Source: Pseudomonas peradeniyensis (GTDB lineage Bacteria; Pseudomonadota; Gammaproteobacteria; Pseudomonadales; Pseudomonadaceae). Taken from it: a stretch of DNA of 64,000 bases. Made by a program: the position numbers and the translations under genes. Location: assembly GCF_014268935.2 (NCBI RefSeq), contig NZ_JABWRJ020000004.1, positions 372,001 through 436,000 on the forward strand, given 5' to 3'. The notes beneath the pieces were generated by a model. The model was not told where the DNA came from, searched no databases, and was given only the letters and a program-made list of their open reading frames with translations. How positions within the stretch are numbered: position 1 is the stretch's first letter; every line of letters begins with the position of its first letter. This document shows positions 8,775-16,607 of the stretch, piece by piece.

Positions 8775-10427
8775 ATGTACGTATACGACGAGTACGATCA
8801 GCGGATCATCGAGGACCGCGTCAAGCAGTTCCGTGATCAGACCCGCCGCTACCTGGCCGGTGAGCTGAGCGAAGAAGAATTCCGCCCTCTGCGCCTGCAG
8901 AACGGCCTGTATATCCAACGTTTCGCGCCGATGCTGCGTGTCGCCGTGCCCTATGGCCAGCTGAACGCCCGCCAGACCCGCATGCTGGCGAAGATCGCCC
9001 GCGACTACGACAAGGGCTACGCGCACATCAGCACCCGCCAGAACGTGCAGTACAACTGGCCGGCGCTGGAAGACATCCCGGAGATCCTCGCCGAGCTGGC
9101 AACCGTGCAGATGCACGCGATCCAGACCAGCGGCAACTGCCTGCGCAACGTCACCACCGACCAGTTCGCCGGTGTCGCCGCCGACGAGTTGGTGGACCCG
9201 CGCCCGTGGTGCGAGATCGTCCGCCAGTGGACCACCTTCCACCCGGAATTCGCCTACCTGCCGCGCAAGTTCAAGATCGCCGTCAACGGCTCCAGCGACG
9301 ACCGCGCCGCCATCGAAGTGCACGACATCGGCCTGGAGCCGGTGCGCAACGCCGCCGGTGAGCTGGGCTTCCGCGTGCTGGTCGGCGGCGGCCTGGGCCG
9401 TACTCCGGTGATCGGCTCGTTCATCAACGAGTTCCTGCCCTGGCAGGACCTGCTCAGCTACCTGGACGCCATCCTGCGCGTGTACAACCGTTACGGCCGC
9501 CGTGACAACAAGTACAAGGCGCGGATCAAGATCCTGGTCAAGGCCCTCACCCCGGAAGTGTTCGCCGAGAAGGTCGAGGCCGAGATGGCCCACCTGCGCG
9601 GCGGCAGCACCACCCTGACCGAGGACGAAGTGCAGCGCGTTGCCCGTCACTTCGTCGACCCCGAGTACCTGGCCCTCGACAATGTCGACTACGCCCCCCT
9701 GGACGCCGAGCACCCAGGCTTCGCCCGCTGGCGTTCGCGCAACACCCGCGCGCACAAGAAGCCGGGTTATGTTGCCGTGACCCTGTCGCTCAAGCCCACC
9801 GGCGTCGCCCCGGGCGACCTGACCGACAAGCAGCTCGACGCCGTCGCGGACTTCGCCGAACGCTACAGCTTCGGCTACCTGCGCACCTCCCACGAGCAGA
9901 ACATCATCCTCGCCGACGTCGAGCAGCGCCAGCTGCACGCGCTGTGGCTGGAACTGCGCGAGCAAGGCTTCGCCACCCCGAACATCGGCCTGCTGACCGA
10001 CATCATCTGCTGCCCGGGCGGTGATTTCTGCTCGCTGGCCAACGCCAAGTCGATCCCGATCGCCGAATCCATCCAGCGCCGCTTCGACGACCTGGACTAC
10101 CTGTTCGACATCGGCGAGCTCGACCTGAACATCTCCGGCTGCATGAACGCCTGCGGCCACCACCACGTCGGCCACATCGGCATCCTTGGCGTGGACAAGA
10201 AGGGCGAGGAGTTCTACCAGGTCTCGCTGGGCGGCAATGCCGCCCGCGACGCGAGCCTGGGCAAGATCCTCGGCCCCTCCTTCGCCCAGGACGACATGGC
10301 CGACGTGATCGAGAAGCTGATCAATGTGTACGTCGAGCAGCGCACCGAAGACGAGCGCTTCATCGACACCTACCAGCGGATCGGCATCGACCCCTTCAAG
10401 GAACGCGTCTATGCAGCGAATCATTAA
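8775..10427 (+). CDS. cysI: Sulfite/nitrite reductase hemoprotein (CysI type)
   Basis: 550 residues, the length of the hemoprotein subunit. It contains two ferredoxin-like half domains (RLQNGLYIQRFAPMLRVAVP; ISTRQNVQYNWPALEDIPEI). The siroheme/[4Fe-4S] cysteines fall in two pairs, IICCPGGDFCSLANAKS and ISGCMNACGHHHVGHIG. It reduces sulfite to sulfide with six electrons in cysteine biosynthesis, in the cytoplasm. The next gene overlaps it by 17 bases and encodes the DUF934 partner usually found beside this enzyme. Arg and Lys residues that would hold the siroheme carboxylates lie in TSGNCLRNVTTD and the PRKFKIAVNG stretch. A nitrite-reductase role cannot be excluded from sequence alone, but the DUF934 context favours sulfite. 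Confidence 0.9.
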   Translation: MYVYDEYDQRIIEDRVKQFRDQTRRYLAGELSEEEFRPLRLQNGLYIQRFAPMLRVAVPYGQLNARQTRMLAKIARDYDKGYAHISTRQNVQYNWPALEDIPEILAELATVQMHAIQTSGNCLRNVTTDQFAGVAADELVDPRPWCEIVRQWTTFHPEFAYLPRKFKIAVNGSSDDRAAIEVHDIGLEPVRNAAGELGFRVLVGGGLGRTPVIGSFINEFLPWQDLLSYLDAILRVYNRYGRRDNKYKARIKILVKALTPEVFAEKVEAEMAHLRGGSTTLTEDEVQRVARHFVDPEYLALDNVDYAPLDAEHPGFARWRSRNTRAHKKPGYVAVTLSLKPTGVAPGDLTDKQLDAVADFAERYSFGYLRTSHEQNIILADVEQRQLHALWLELREQGFATPNIGLLTDIICCPGGDFCSLANAKSIPIAESIQRRFDDLDYLFDIGELDLNISGCMNACGHHHVGHIGILGVDKKGEEFYQVSLGGNAARDASLGKILGPSFAQDDMADVIEKLINVYVEQRTEDERFIDTYQRIGIDPFKERVYAANH

Positions 10428-10905
10428 GAACAACCAGATCGTCGACGAAACCTGGCACCTGCTGCCCAAGGACGTCTCGATCGACGCGCTGACCAACTGC
10501 GACGACTACATCGTGCCGCTGCAGCTGTGGCGTGATCATCCGAGCCTGCTCAAGGCCCGCGACGGCGGCCTGGGCATCTGGCTGGACAGCGACGAGGAAG
10601 CCGAGGAAATCGGCGAAGACGTCGAGCACTTCCAGGTCATCGCCCTGAACTTCCCGGCCTTCACCGACGGGCGCAACTACTCCAACGCGCGCCTGCTGCG
10701 TGACCGCTACAAGTTCAAGGGCGAGCTGCGCGCCATCGGCGACGTGCTGCGCGACCAGCTGTTCTACATGGCCCGCTGCGGCTTCGATGCATTTGCCATC
10801 CGTGCCGACAAGGACCCGGAAGACGCGCTGCAGAGCCTGAAGGACTTCTCGGTGACCTACCAGGGCGCCACCGACGAGCCGCTGCCGCTGTTCCGTCGCC
10901 GCTGA
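10411..10905 (+). CDS. DUF934 protein linked to sulfite reductase
   Basis: 164 residues from the ATG at 10411 (MQRIIKNNQIVDETWHLL). The sequence DGLGIWLDSDEEAEEI-like stretch, ALNFPAFTDGRNYSNARLLR and RCGFDAFAIRADKDPEDALQ are hallmarks of DUF934. The start lies inside the end of cysI in another frame, so translation is coupled. In many proteobacteria this family replaces or assists the assimilatory sulfate reduction enzymes and is annotated as a putative oxidoreductase or as a CysH-region protein. A defined reaction is not known. A good hairpin terminator follows. Confidence 0.85.
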   Translation: MQRIIKNNQIVDETWHLLPKDVSIDALTNCDDYIVPLQLWRDHPSLLKARDGGLGIWLDSDEEAEEIGEDVEHFQVIALNFPAFTDGRNYSNARLLRDRYKFKGELRAIGDVLRDQLFYMARCGFDAFAIRADKDPEDALQSLKDFSVTYQGATDEPLPLFRRR

Positions 10906-10925
10906 TCGTCGCTTGCCGTACGCTC

Positions 10926-10945
10926 GGCCCGCCTTCTGGCGGGCC
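10926..10945 (+). terminator. Terminator of the cysI operon
   Basis: GGCCCGCC-TTCT-GGCGGGCC, a perfect 8-bp stem with a tetraloop, 20 bp after the DUF934 stop, followed by GATTCGTTT. Confidence 0.75.
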
Positions 10946-11074
10946 GATTCGTTTCTGCGCCTGCAAGACGAGCAGTCCGAACATGGCTGAGGAAAAATCC
11001 GAACGCTCGCTCAGGTTTTCTGATGGCATGCCGATATCAGGGCATATCCTTTTCACTCCGCAAGGAAAGCGACG

Positions 11075-12640
11075 ATGAGCCCGATCACTTCGGCATTGCG
11101 ACTGACGCCGATCCAAACGCCACCCGCTCCCGCGCAGAACCTGATCGTTCGCCAGCCCGCGAGCGTCGCCAGCGCCCCTGGCACCAAGGTCAGCCTGGGC
11201 CAGGACACCCGCATTCCCGACAGCGAGACCTACACCTCGCGAGGCACGCTGGACAGCGCGCAGCCCAGCTACACCTGGGAACAGGACGGGCTGGACAAGC
11301 TGAGCATGTACATGTTCAGCGCGGTCAAGTCGTCCACCACCGCCGGCCGCTTCCAGGGCCTGGGCAGCGCCCTGGTGGAACAACTGGCGGCCAATGGCGG
11401 CCAGCGCGTCTCCCAATCAGCCTTGCAGCTCAACGAGACCGACACTACCCCGCTGAGCCTGCAGCAGGCACGCCTGCGCGAGTTTGCCAGCAATACCGTC
11501 ACCCTCAGCCTCACCACCGCCTCCGGCGCCACGGTGAAACTGGGCTTGTACAACGGTGAACGGGGCCTGGCGGTCGACGCCGAAGTCCAGGGCGGCGAGT
11601 TGAACGCCAACGAGCTCAAGGGCCTGGCCGCCCTGGCCGACGGTTTCCAGTCGGCGATCAATGGCCTGACCCGGCAACCGCCGAGCCTGCAGCTCGGCGC
11701 GCTGGTCAAGCTCGACCCGAGCCTGTTCAGCGGCCTGCAGATGAACGCCAAGCTGGATTTGCCCAGCGGTGGGCAACAGACCTTCGACCTGCGTCTGGAC
11801 GGCTCCACCCGCAGCCTGAAACTCGATGGCCCGAGCGGTCAGGTGCAGCTGGACCTCGATAGCCAAGGCGGCGCGCTGCTGGGCGGCAAGGCCCAGCGCC
11901 AGGCCGCCCTGGACAACTACCTGACCCAGTTCGACGAGGCGCAGAAACGCGGCAAGGGCGATGCGCAACTGACCTCGCTGCTCAAGGATGCCTTCAGCCA
12001 ACTGAACAGCATCGACGACAACAGCCCACGCCCGGCGGGCCACAACGACGCGGTGAACACCTACAGCCGTGCGTTGCTCAGCGGCCTGGCCGACTTCAAG
12101 GCCTCGATCGTGCAACCGTCCAGCCGCCCGAACGCACGGCGCCTGGACGAGGAAGACCGCTTCGCCTACCAGGTGTCGCAATCGACCTCGACCAGTGGCC
12201 AGGGCACCACCATCGCCCGTCAGCAACGCCAGGAGGCCAAGCTGGACGCCGCCTGGCATTCGAGCCTGTCGTCCGCGGCCAAGCTCACCGCAGAAGATCC
12301 TTTCGACGAGAAGAACTACCGCTACCACACGCTCAGCGAAACGGCGAGCAGCACCACCGAGCTGTCGTTCGTCGACAACGTGCTCAAGGAAGCCAAGGCC
12401 ACCCAGGAGGCCACCAGCAACAAGCGCGTATTCACCTACGAGGGTGGCAAGCTCGAGTCGGATGTCAGTACGCCCGAATCGGTGAGCCGCTCGCGCAACC
12501 TGCTGAACCTGCTCGACGATCTGTTCAAGACCGATGAAAAGGCCCGGCGCAACGGCAGCCCGTACGACCTCGACGCGCAGCTGGCGGCCCATGCCGGGCT
12601 GTGGCAGTTGCAAACCGACCCGGCGAAGATCCGCGACTGA
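11075..12640 (+). CDS. Hypothetical protein, 521 aa
   Basis: No family was recognised. AAGGAAAG precedes the ATG. The first 60 residues are low in charge and rich in Ala, Pro, Ser and Thr (TPIQTPPAPAQ, ASVASAPGTKVSLG), resembling an exported or surface-associated flexible segment, but no Sec signal is visible. Residues 120-260 have repeated amphipathic beta-like stretches (TLSLTTASGATVKLGLYNGE, LNANELKGLAALADGFQ, SLQLGALVKLDPSLF). The C-terminal half is helical and polar. The pattern of a disordered head and a beta/alpha core recalls secreted or flagellum/pilus-associated proteins, but this is a guess. It stands alone between two terminators. Confidence 0.7.
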   Translation: MSPITSALRLTPIQTPPAPAQNLIVRQPASVASAPGTKVSLGQDTRIPDSETYTSRGTLDSAQPSYTWEQDGLDKLSMYMFSAVKSSTTAGRFQGLGSALVEQLAANGGQRVSQSALQLNETDTTPLSLQQARLREFASNTVTLSLTTASGATVKLGLYNGERGLAVDAEVQGGELNANELKGLAALADGFQSAINGLTRQPPSLQLGALVKLDPSLFSGLQMNAKLDLPSGGQQTFDLRLDGSTRSLKLDGPSGQVQLDLDSQGGALLGGKAQRQAALDNYLTQFDEAQKRGKGDAQLTSLLKDAFSQLNSIDDNSPRPAGHNDAVNTYSRALLSGLADFKASIVQPSSRPNARRLDEEDRFAYQVSQSTSTSGQGTTIARQQRQEAKLDAAWHSSLSSAAKLTAEDPFDEKNYRYHTLSETASSTTELSFVDNVLKEAKATQEATSNKRVFTYEGGKLESDVSTPESVSRSRNLLNLLDDLFKTDEKARRNGSPYDLDAQLAAHAGLWQLQTDPAKIRD

Positions 12641-12650
12641 CCGCGCCGCC

Positions 12651-12701
12651 GCGCAGACAAGCCCGCCCCCGCAAGGACTGCAGGGGCGGGCTTGTCTGCG
12701 C
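12651..12701. terminator. Bidirectional terminator
   Basis: A 19-bp perfect inverted repeat (12651-12669 with 12683-12701; core ACAAGCCCGCCCC) lies between the convergent hypothetical and AraC genes and can serve both. Confidence 0.8.
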
Positions 12702-12714
12702 TCGGCCCTGGCGC

Positions 12715-13575
12715 TCAGCGCAACGGCACGTAGATGTCCGTCTGCCACTGCTCCAGCGGCGTCTGCGGGTAGATGCTCAAGTAATGGAAGAACAGCGGAT
12801 GATCGCGCAGCTCTTCGCCACTGGCCGGTAGCCAATCGCGGTAGATCGGGTAGATCGTCTCGCCGATATGATCCGGTGAGCCGACATGCCGCACCACGGC
12901 GCAACGCCCGGCGGGCAGGCCCGACTCCTGCACGCCCTGGGCGTTGGGCGCCACCGCCTCGTGGATTTCCCCACAGATGGCGAAGCGGAAGTCTTCCGGT
13001 GCGGTGGTATCCGGGTTATTGAAGGGGATGCCGAAACTGCGGCTGCTGGCCACGGGCGATTGCCCGCTGCTCATGCGCCAGTCGATGAAGCGGCGCACGG
13101 TCTCGCTGACCTGGCTGGCCGGCCCGCAATGCTCCAGCGCCGCAAGGCGCACGGCGGCGAAATCGACGATTCGTACCTGCATGGTGATGCTCCTGGAAAA
13201 ATGAGGGATGGCAAACACCGTGTTCCATACCTGCCAGTCGGGCCGGCGGCGGAACGCGCTGGGCGCGTGCCCGAATGCCCGCCGGAACGCCCGGCTGAAC
13301 GCTTCCGGGCTTTCAAAGCCCGCCTCCAGCGCTGCCTCCAGCACCGAGTGCCCGGGCTGGCCGACCAGCCGATGCGCCGCACGACGCAAACGCATCAGCT
13401 GCACATAGCGGGCCACCGGTACACCCACATAGGCGCTGAACTGGCGATGGAAGTGGAACACCGAAAAGTGCGCCACCACACTCAGGGCCTCCACCGACAG
13501 ATCGCCTTCCAGGTTGTCCTGGATGTAAGCGAGCACAGTGTCGAAGCGGGTCTTGTAATGGGCATTGACGGACAA
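12715..13575 (-). CDS. AraC family regulator with GyrI-like domain
   Basis: 286 residues. The N-terminal 110 form a double helix-turn-helix of the AraC type (VLAYIQDNLEGDLSVEALSV, FHFHRQFSAYVGVPVARYVQ, ALEAGFESPEAFSRAFRRAF). The rest is a GyrI-like effector-binding domain (VRIVDFAAVRLAALEHCGP, AGRCAVVRHVGSPDHIGETI, PLEQWQTDIYVPL). This order is that of Rob-type regulators, which bind hydrophobic small molecules through the second domain. The gene is alone, with a methyltransferase 130 bp upstream on the same strand. Its ligand and targets are unknown. Confidence 0.9.
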   Translation of the reverse strand: MSVNAHYKTRFDTVLAYIQDNLEGDLSVEALSVVAHFSVFHFHRQFSAYVGVPVARYVQLMRLRRAAHRLVGQPGHSVLEAALEAGFESPEAFSRAFRRAFGHAPSAFRRRPDWQVWNTVFAIPHFSRSITMQVRIVDFAAVRLAALEHCGPASQVSETVRRFIDWRMSSGQSPVASSRSFGIPFNNPDTTAPEDFRFAICGEIHEAVAPNAQGVQESGLPAGRCAVVRHVGSPDHIGETIYPIYRDWLPASGEELRDHPLFFHYLSIYPQTPLEQWQTDIYVPLR

Positions 13576-13705
13576 GCTCGGTTGCTCCTGGAATCACGGC
13601 AGGCCACAGGTTCGCCGATCCGCCCCTGGGCCCGCCTAGCTGTATTTGCTCAAACACCCCTTGGTAGTCGGGCTGCCCCGCACCGAGAACAGTACCGACG
13701 AATCT

Positions 13706-14752
13706 CTACTTCCTGGCCTCCAGAATCAAGTTGAACGGTGTCTGCGTCGCCCTGCGGAACTGGCGGAACCCGGCCTCTTCGAACACCGCCCGCAGGCGCG
13801 CCTCGCCCGCCTGGGCCCCCAGTCCCAGTCCCACTTCCTGGGACAGCGAGTTGGGCGTGCAGATGAAGGTGGACGCCGCATAGAACAGCCTGCCGACCGG
13901 GTTGATGTTGGCATCCAGCGTATCCTCGGCGAACGGCTCGACCAGCATCACCGTGCCGTCGTCCTTGAGCGCTTGGTAGGCATGCCGTGCCGCCCCCACC
14001 GGATCGCCCATGTCATGCAGGCAATCGAAGAAGCACACCAGGTCCAGGTTGCGGCCGGGGTAATCCTTGGCCGAGGCCTGCTGGAAGCTGACCCGGTCGG
14101 CCACGCCCGCGTCGCGGGCCCGTTCGCTGGCAGTTTGCACCGACGGTGCATGGTAGTCGTAGCCGGTAAAGCGCGAGGCCGGAAATGCCTCGGCCATGAC
14201 GATGGTCGAGGCGCCGTGGCCACAGCCGACATCGGCCACCTGGGCGCCAGCCTGCAGCTTGGCCACCACCCCTTCCAGTGCCGGTAGCCAGTCGGCCACC
14301 AGGAAGGTCCGATAGCCCGGTCTGAAGAAGCGTTCGGTACCGCTGAACATGCACGGATGATGATCGCCCCAGGCAAGCGCGCCGTCGCCGCGCATGGCCG
14401 CGACCAGCTTGTCCTTGTCATGGAACAGCGCCGCCAGCACCGAGGCGCCGCCGGCCATATAGACCGGGGAATCCTCCAGGGCCAATGTCATGGCCTGCTC
14501 CTGCGGCAGGGTGAACTGCCCGTCGTGGTGCGCCAGGTAACCCGCCGCGGCCTGGCCATTGAGCCACTCGCGCACCAGCCTTGGCTGGCAACCGGTGCGT
14601 TCGGCCAGCACCTCGGGGGTGACCGGCTGGCTGTCGGCCATGGCCCGGTACAGCCCGAGTTCATCCCCTAGAATGACATTGGCCAGCGTCGCCGCCGCGC
14701 CCATGTCGCCCACCAGCTTGCCCATGAATTCCTGAAGCCGTGCCTCGTCCAT
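13706..14752 (-). CDS. Class I SAM-dependent methyltransferase
   Basis: 348 residues from the ATG at 14752, preceded by GAGGAGGG. The N-terminal 100 residues form a winged-helix dimerisation region (LGDELGLYRAMADSQPVTPE, RTGCQPRLVREWLNGQAAAG). The Rossmann core follows with the SAM motif VADVGCGHGAST near 170-181, then FTGYDYHAPSVQTA and LDLVCFFDCLHDMGDP. This architecture resembles small-molecule O-methyltransferases and Rv2258c-like enzymes. The substrate is unknown. It diverges from the LspA paralogue across 195 bp. An open frame continues upstream to 15532 but lies antisense to that gene and has no methyltransferase features. Confidence 0.85.
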   Translation of the reverse strand: MDEARLQEFMGKLVGDMGAAATLANVILGDELGLYRAMADSQPVTPEVLAERTGCQPRLVREWLNGQAAAGYLAHHDGQFTLPQEQAMTLALEDSPVYMAGGASVLAALFHDKDKLVAAMRGDGALAWGDHHPCMFSGTERFFRPGYRTFLVADWLPALEGVVAKLQAGAQVADVGCGHGASTIVMAEAFPASRFTGYDYHAPSVQTASERARDAGVADRVSFQQASAKDYPGRNLDLVCFFDCLHDMGDPVGAARHAYQALKDDGTVMLVEPFAEDTLDANINPVGRLFYAASTFICTPNSLSQEVGLGLGAQAGEARLRAVFEEAGFRQFRRATQTPFNLILEARK

Positions 14753-14947
14753 GACCTGCCCTCCTCTTGCCAGAAGGCCACCGTCGGCGACGTCCGGTCC
14801 GGGAGGCGGTGGTCGGATGGATGATCGGGCCGCGTCTGCAACCGACCCGGACTTTAAGTCTAGACCCGCCTGCGCTATCTTCGCCGCGCTGCCGGCAGCC
14901 CCGCCAATACCGGACGGCCGCGCCCGCGCAGCGAAGGAATTGCCTGC

Positions 14948-15436
14948 ATGTTCTCCAGCCGTACCCTCGTCCTGATCCTGGGCGTCGCCTTCATCATGCT
15001 CGACCAGTGGGTGAAACTGATCGCCCTGGTCGCCCTGAACAACCACAGCTATGTGGTCGGCAACCAGTTCGTCTGGCTCGACCTGGTCCTGAGCCTGAAC
15101 CCGGGCGCGTTCCTCAGCCTCGGCGCCAGTTTGTCCCAGGGCCTCAAGCAACTGATCTTCGTCGCCGCGGTAGGCGTGGCCTGCTGCTGGGCCGTGACCT
15201 GGGCGCTCAGGCACTGGCAGGCGACCCCGGTGAAGGCCGGCGCGGCCTACTTCATCGCCATGGGCGGACTGGCCAACCTGATCGACCGGGTGCTGCGCGA
15301 CGGGCACGTGGTCGACTACCTCGTGCTCAACCTTGGGCCGCTGCATACCGGCGTGTTCAACCTTGCCGACATCGCCATCATGGCGGGTGCGCTGGTGCTG
15401 GCGTTGGGTGCTTTGAAGAAACCGGCCAGGATCTGA
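14948..15436 (+). CDS. LspA-like signal peptidase II paralogue
   Basis: 162 residues with four hydrophobic helices. The family motifs are all present: FIMLDQWVKLIAL, LSLNPGAFLSLGASLSQG, GGLANLIDRVLRDGHVVDYL and GVFNLADIAI. The catalytic aspartates are D113 (in NLIDR) and D141 (in FNLAD). Signal peptidase II removes the signal peptide of prolipoproteins in the inner membrane. The housekeeping lspA normally sits beside ileS, which is absent here, so this is a second copy. AAGGAA lies 9 bases before the ATG. Paralogues of this type often serve a dedicated set of lipoproteins or metal-resistance loci, but no partner is evident nearby. Confidence 0.85.
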   Translation: MFSSRTLVLILGVAFIMLDQWVKLIALVALNNHSYVVGNQFVWLDLVLSLNPGAFLSLGASLSQGLKQLIFVAAVGVACCWAVTWALRHWQATPVKAGAAYFIAMGGLANLIDRVLRDGHVVDYLVLNLGPLHTGVFNLADIAIMAGALVLALGALKKPARI

Positions 15437-15449
15437 GTCCCACTTGCCA

Positions 15450-15481
15450 GGAGGTCGAACGCCAGACAGCGTCCGACCTCC
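15450..15481 (+). terminator. Hairpin after the LspA-like gene
   Basis: GGAGGTCG (15450-15457) pairs with CGACCTCC (15474-15481). There is no T run on the plus strand, so it may be a Rho-type or processing signal rather than an intrinsic terminator. Confidence 0.45.
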
Positions 15482-15607
15482 AAAATCGCTTGGCCAGATA
15501 CTGGCCACACAAGCCCAAGAAACTTCCTTCAACTCTCAAGGCCCAGTCCGAGAACAACTCAAGTTAACTTCACGCTACCTCAGTTTTCCTGCATTCGAGG
15601 GCAGCGC

Positions 15608-16168
15608 ATGGACGGATGGCAACTGGCCGAGCTCGCCGGGCTCAAACAGGCCGCACGCGGGCAGATCACCCAGGACACCTGGCAGAAGAACGGCGCACGG
15701 GCCATTCGGCTGACAGTCGACGAGATCGATGAGCGCGCCATCCTGGCGCATGAAGCCTGGCACCCGGATCACTACGACTTCGGCTGGGACCGTATCCTGA
15801 AATGGAAAACCCGCCCCGCTCATGCCCGCGCACTCGATATCGCACTCTGGCATGACGATCAGCTGGCAGGCATGTGCTGGGCATCGCCCCAGGCCAGCAA
15901 GGAGAAGATCATGGTCCTCTATCTGCAGCGCAACCCCGACAGCGCCCTGCCGACCAGAGGCTATGTCGCACCTCTCTGCCTGAGCGGTGTACGCTACTAC
16001 GTACTGATGCTGGGCTTGCAATGGGTCGTCATCCGCAACCCTCTGCCTCAGGCGCGGGCTGCCTACGAACTGGATGGTTTCCGCCAGGTAAAAGGCATCG
16101 GCCTTGCCTACGAATTGACCCGTGGCTATGCTTCCCCCACTCTGGAGGGCCTTCCCAATGGTGAATGA
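15608..16168 (+). CDS. GNAT-like acetyltransferase (putative)
   Basis: 186 residues. The C-terminal half has the GNAT order: IALWHDDQLAGMCWASPQ as a beta strand pair, VAPLCLSGVRYYVLMLGLQW, and IRNPLPQARAAYELDGFRQV, where the AAYELDGF stretch corresponds to the last conserved A..Y...GF helix. The acetyl-CoA P-loop (Q/RxxGxG/A) is not obvious, so the assignment is moderate. The stop overlaps the start of the following 65-aa gene by 11 bases, so the two are translationally coupled. A terminator closes the pair. It could be a housekeeping acetyltransferase of unknown substrate or half of a two-gene module. Confidence 0.6.
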   Translation: MDGWQLAELAGLKQAARGQITQDTWQKNGARAIRLTVDEIDERAILAHEAWHPDHYDFGWDRILKWKTRPAHARALDIALWHDDQLAGMCWASPQASKEKIMVLYLQRNPDSALPTRGYVAPLCLSGVRYYVLMLGLQWVVIRNPLPQARAAYELDGFRQVKGIGLAYELTRGYASPTLEGLPNGE

Positions 16169-16355
16169 TCCCGGCGACTTCAACGCCAACGTGGCCCGTT
16201 TCAAGGCCATTGCCGACAAGCAGATGGCTCGCTTTCGAGCATCGGCGCAATACGATGATTTTCTGTCGGATGATGCCATCGACGCTTTTGCCAAGGTCGA
16301 AAGCTCTGCTTATGCAGGCCGACCGCACAAGCCACGCAAGCCATCTGCCGCCTGA
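16158..16355 (+). CDS. Small protein coupled to the GNAT-like gene, 65 aa
   Basis: The ATG at 16158 (MVNDPGDFNANVARFKAIAD) lies within the last codons of the upstream gene in another frame. The protein is helical and charged, has no membrane segment, and ends in a basic, Pro-rich tail (GRPHKPRKPSAA). AGGGCC lies upstream. The size, the overlap and the shared terminator suggest that it works with the acetyltransferase-like protein. No known family was recognised. It is not clearly a toxin or antitoxin. Confidence 0.6.
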   Translation: MVNDPGDFNANVARFKAIADKQMARFRASAQYDDFLSDDAIDAFAKVESSAYAGRPHKPRKPSAA

Positions 16356-16356
16356 A

Positions 16357-16393
16357 CGAAGACGGCCCGCGTCAAACACTGCGGGCCTCTTCG
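16357..16393. terminator. Terminator after the GNAT-like pair
   Basis: CGAAGA-C-GGCCCGC pairs with GCGGGCC-TCTTCG around a 10-nt loop, directly after the 65-aa gene stop. Confidence 0.7.
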
Positions 16394-16402
16394 CTTCATT
16401 GT

Positions 16403-16545
16403 TCAACCATCCTTCTTCGCACCTGCCTCCAACCGTTCCAGCAGCGCATCGGCCAACGCCTTGTCGGAGAACGAGTTCTACCCGGTGATCAACTCGTGAT
16501 CAACCAGCACATGGGGCTGCCAGGCCTCGGCATAGCGCTTGTCGC
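16403..16545 (-). pseudogene. C-terminal remnant of a DJ-1/PfpI family gene
   Basis: On the minus strand the frame reads GGDKRYAEAWQPHVLVDHEL, then ITG, a TAG stop at 16478-16480, and NSFSDKALADALLERLEAGA to a TGA at 16403-16405. The pattern V.D..LITGQNP.S...LA.ALLERL is the conserved end of DJ-1/PfpI-type proteins, with the Gln codon CAG changed to TAG. Nothing upstream fits the rest of the family, because gspF begins immediately after. It is a truncated and nonsense-mutated leftover, marking a rearrangement at the end of the secretion cluster. Confidence 0.6.
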
Positions 16546-16607
16546 CTCCCGCGCCGATCCCTTGCGCCACTGGTTCCGCCAGCAGGCGTGGACGGCGGCG
16601 CAACAGG

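Noticed and set aside
8754..10496. A 580-codon open frame antisense to cysI
   Set aside because: It lies opposite a well-supported gene, has the Val/Ala/Asp/Gly-rich composition of GC-rich shadow frames, and shows no motif.
14753..15532. N-terminal extension of the methyltransferase frame
   Set aside because: It overlaps the LspA paralogue in antisense, lacks methyltransferase features, and the internal ATG at 14752 has a strong ribosome-binding site.
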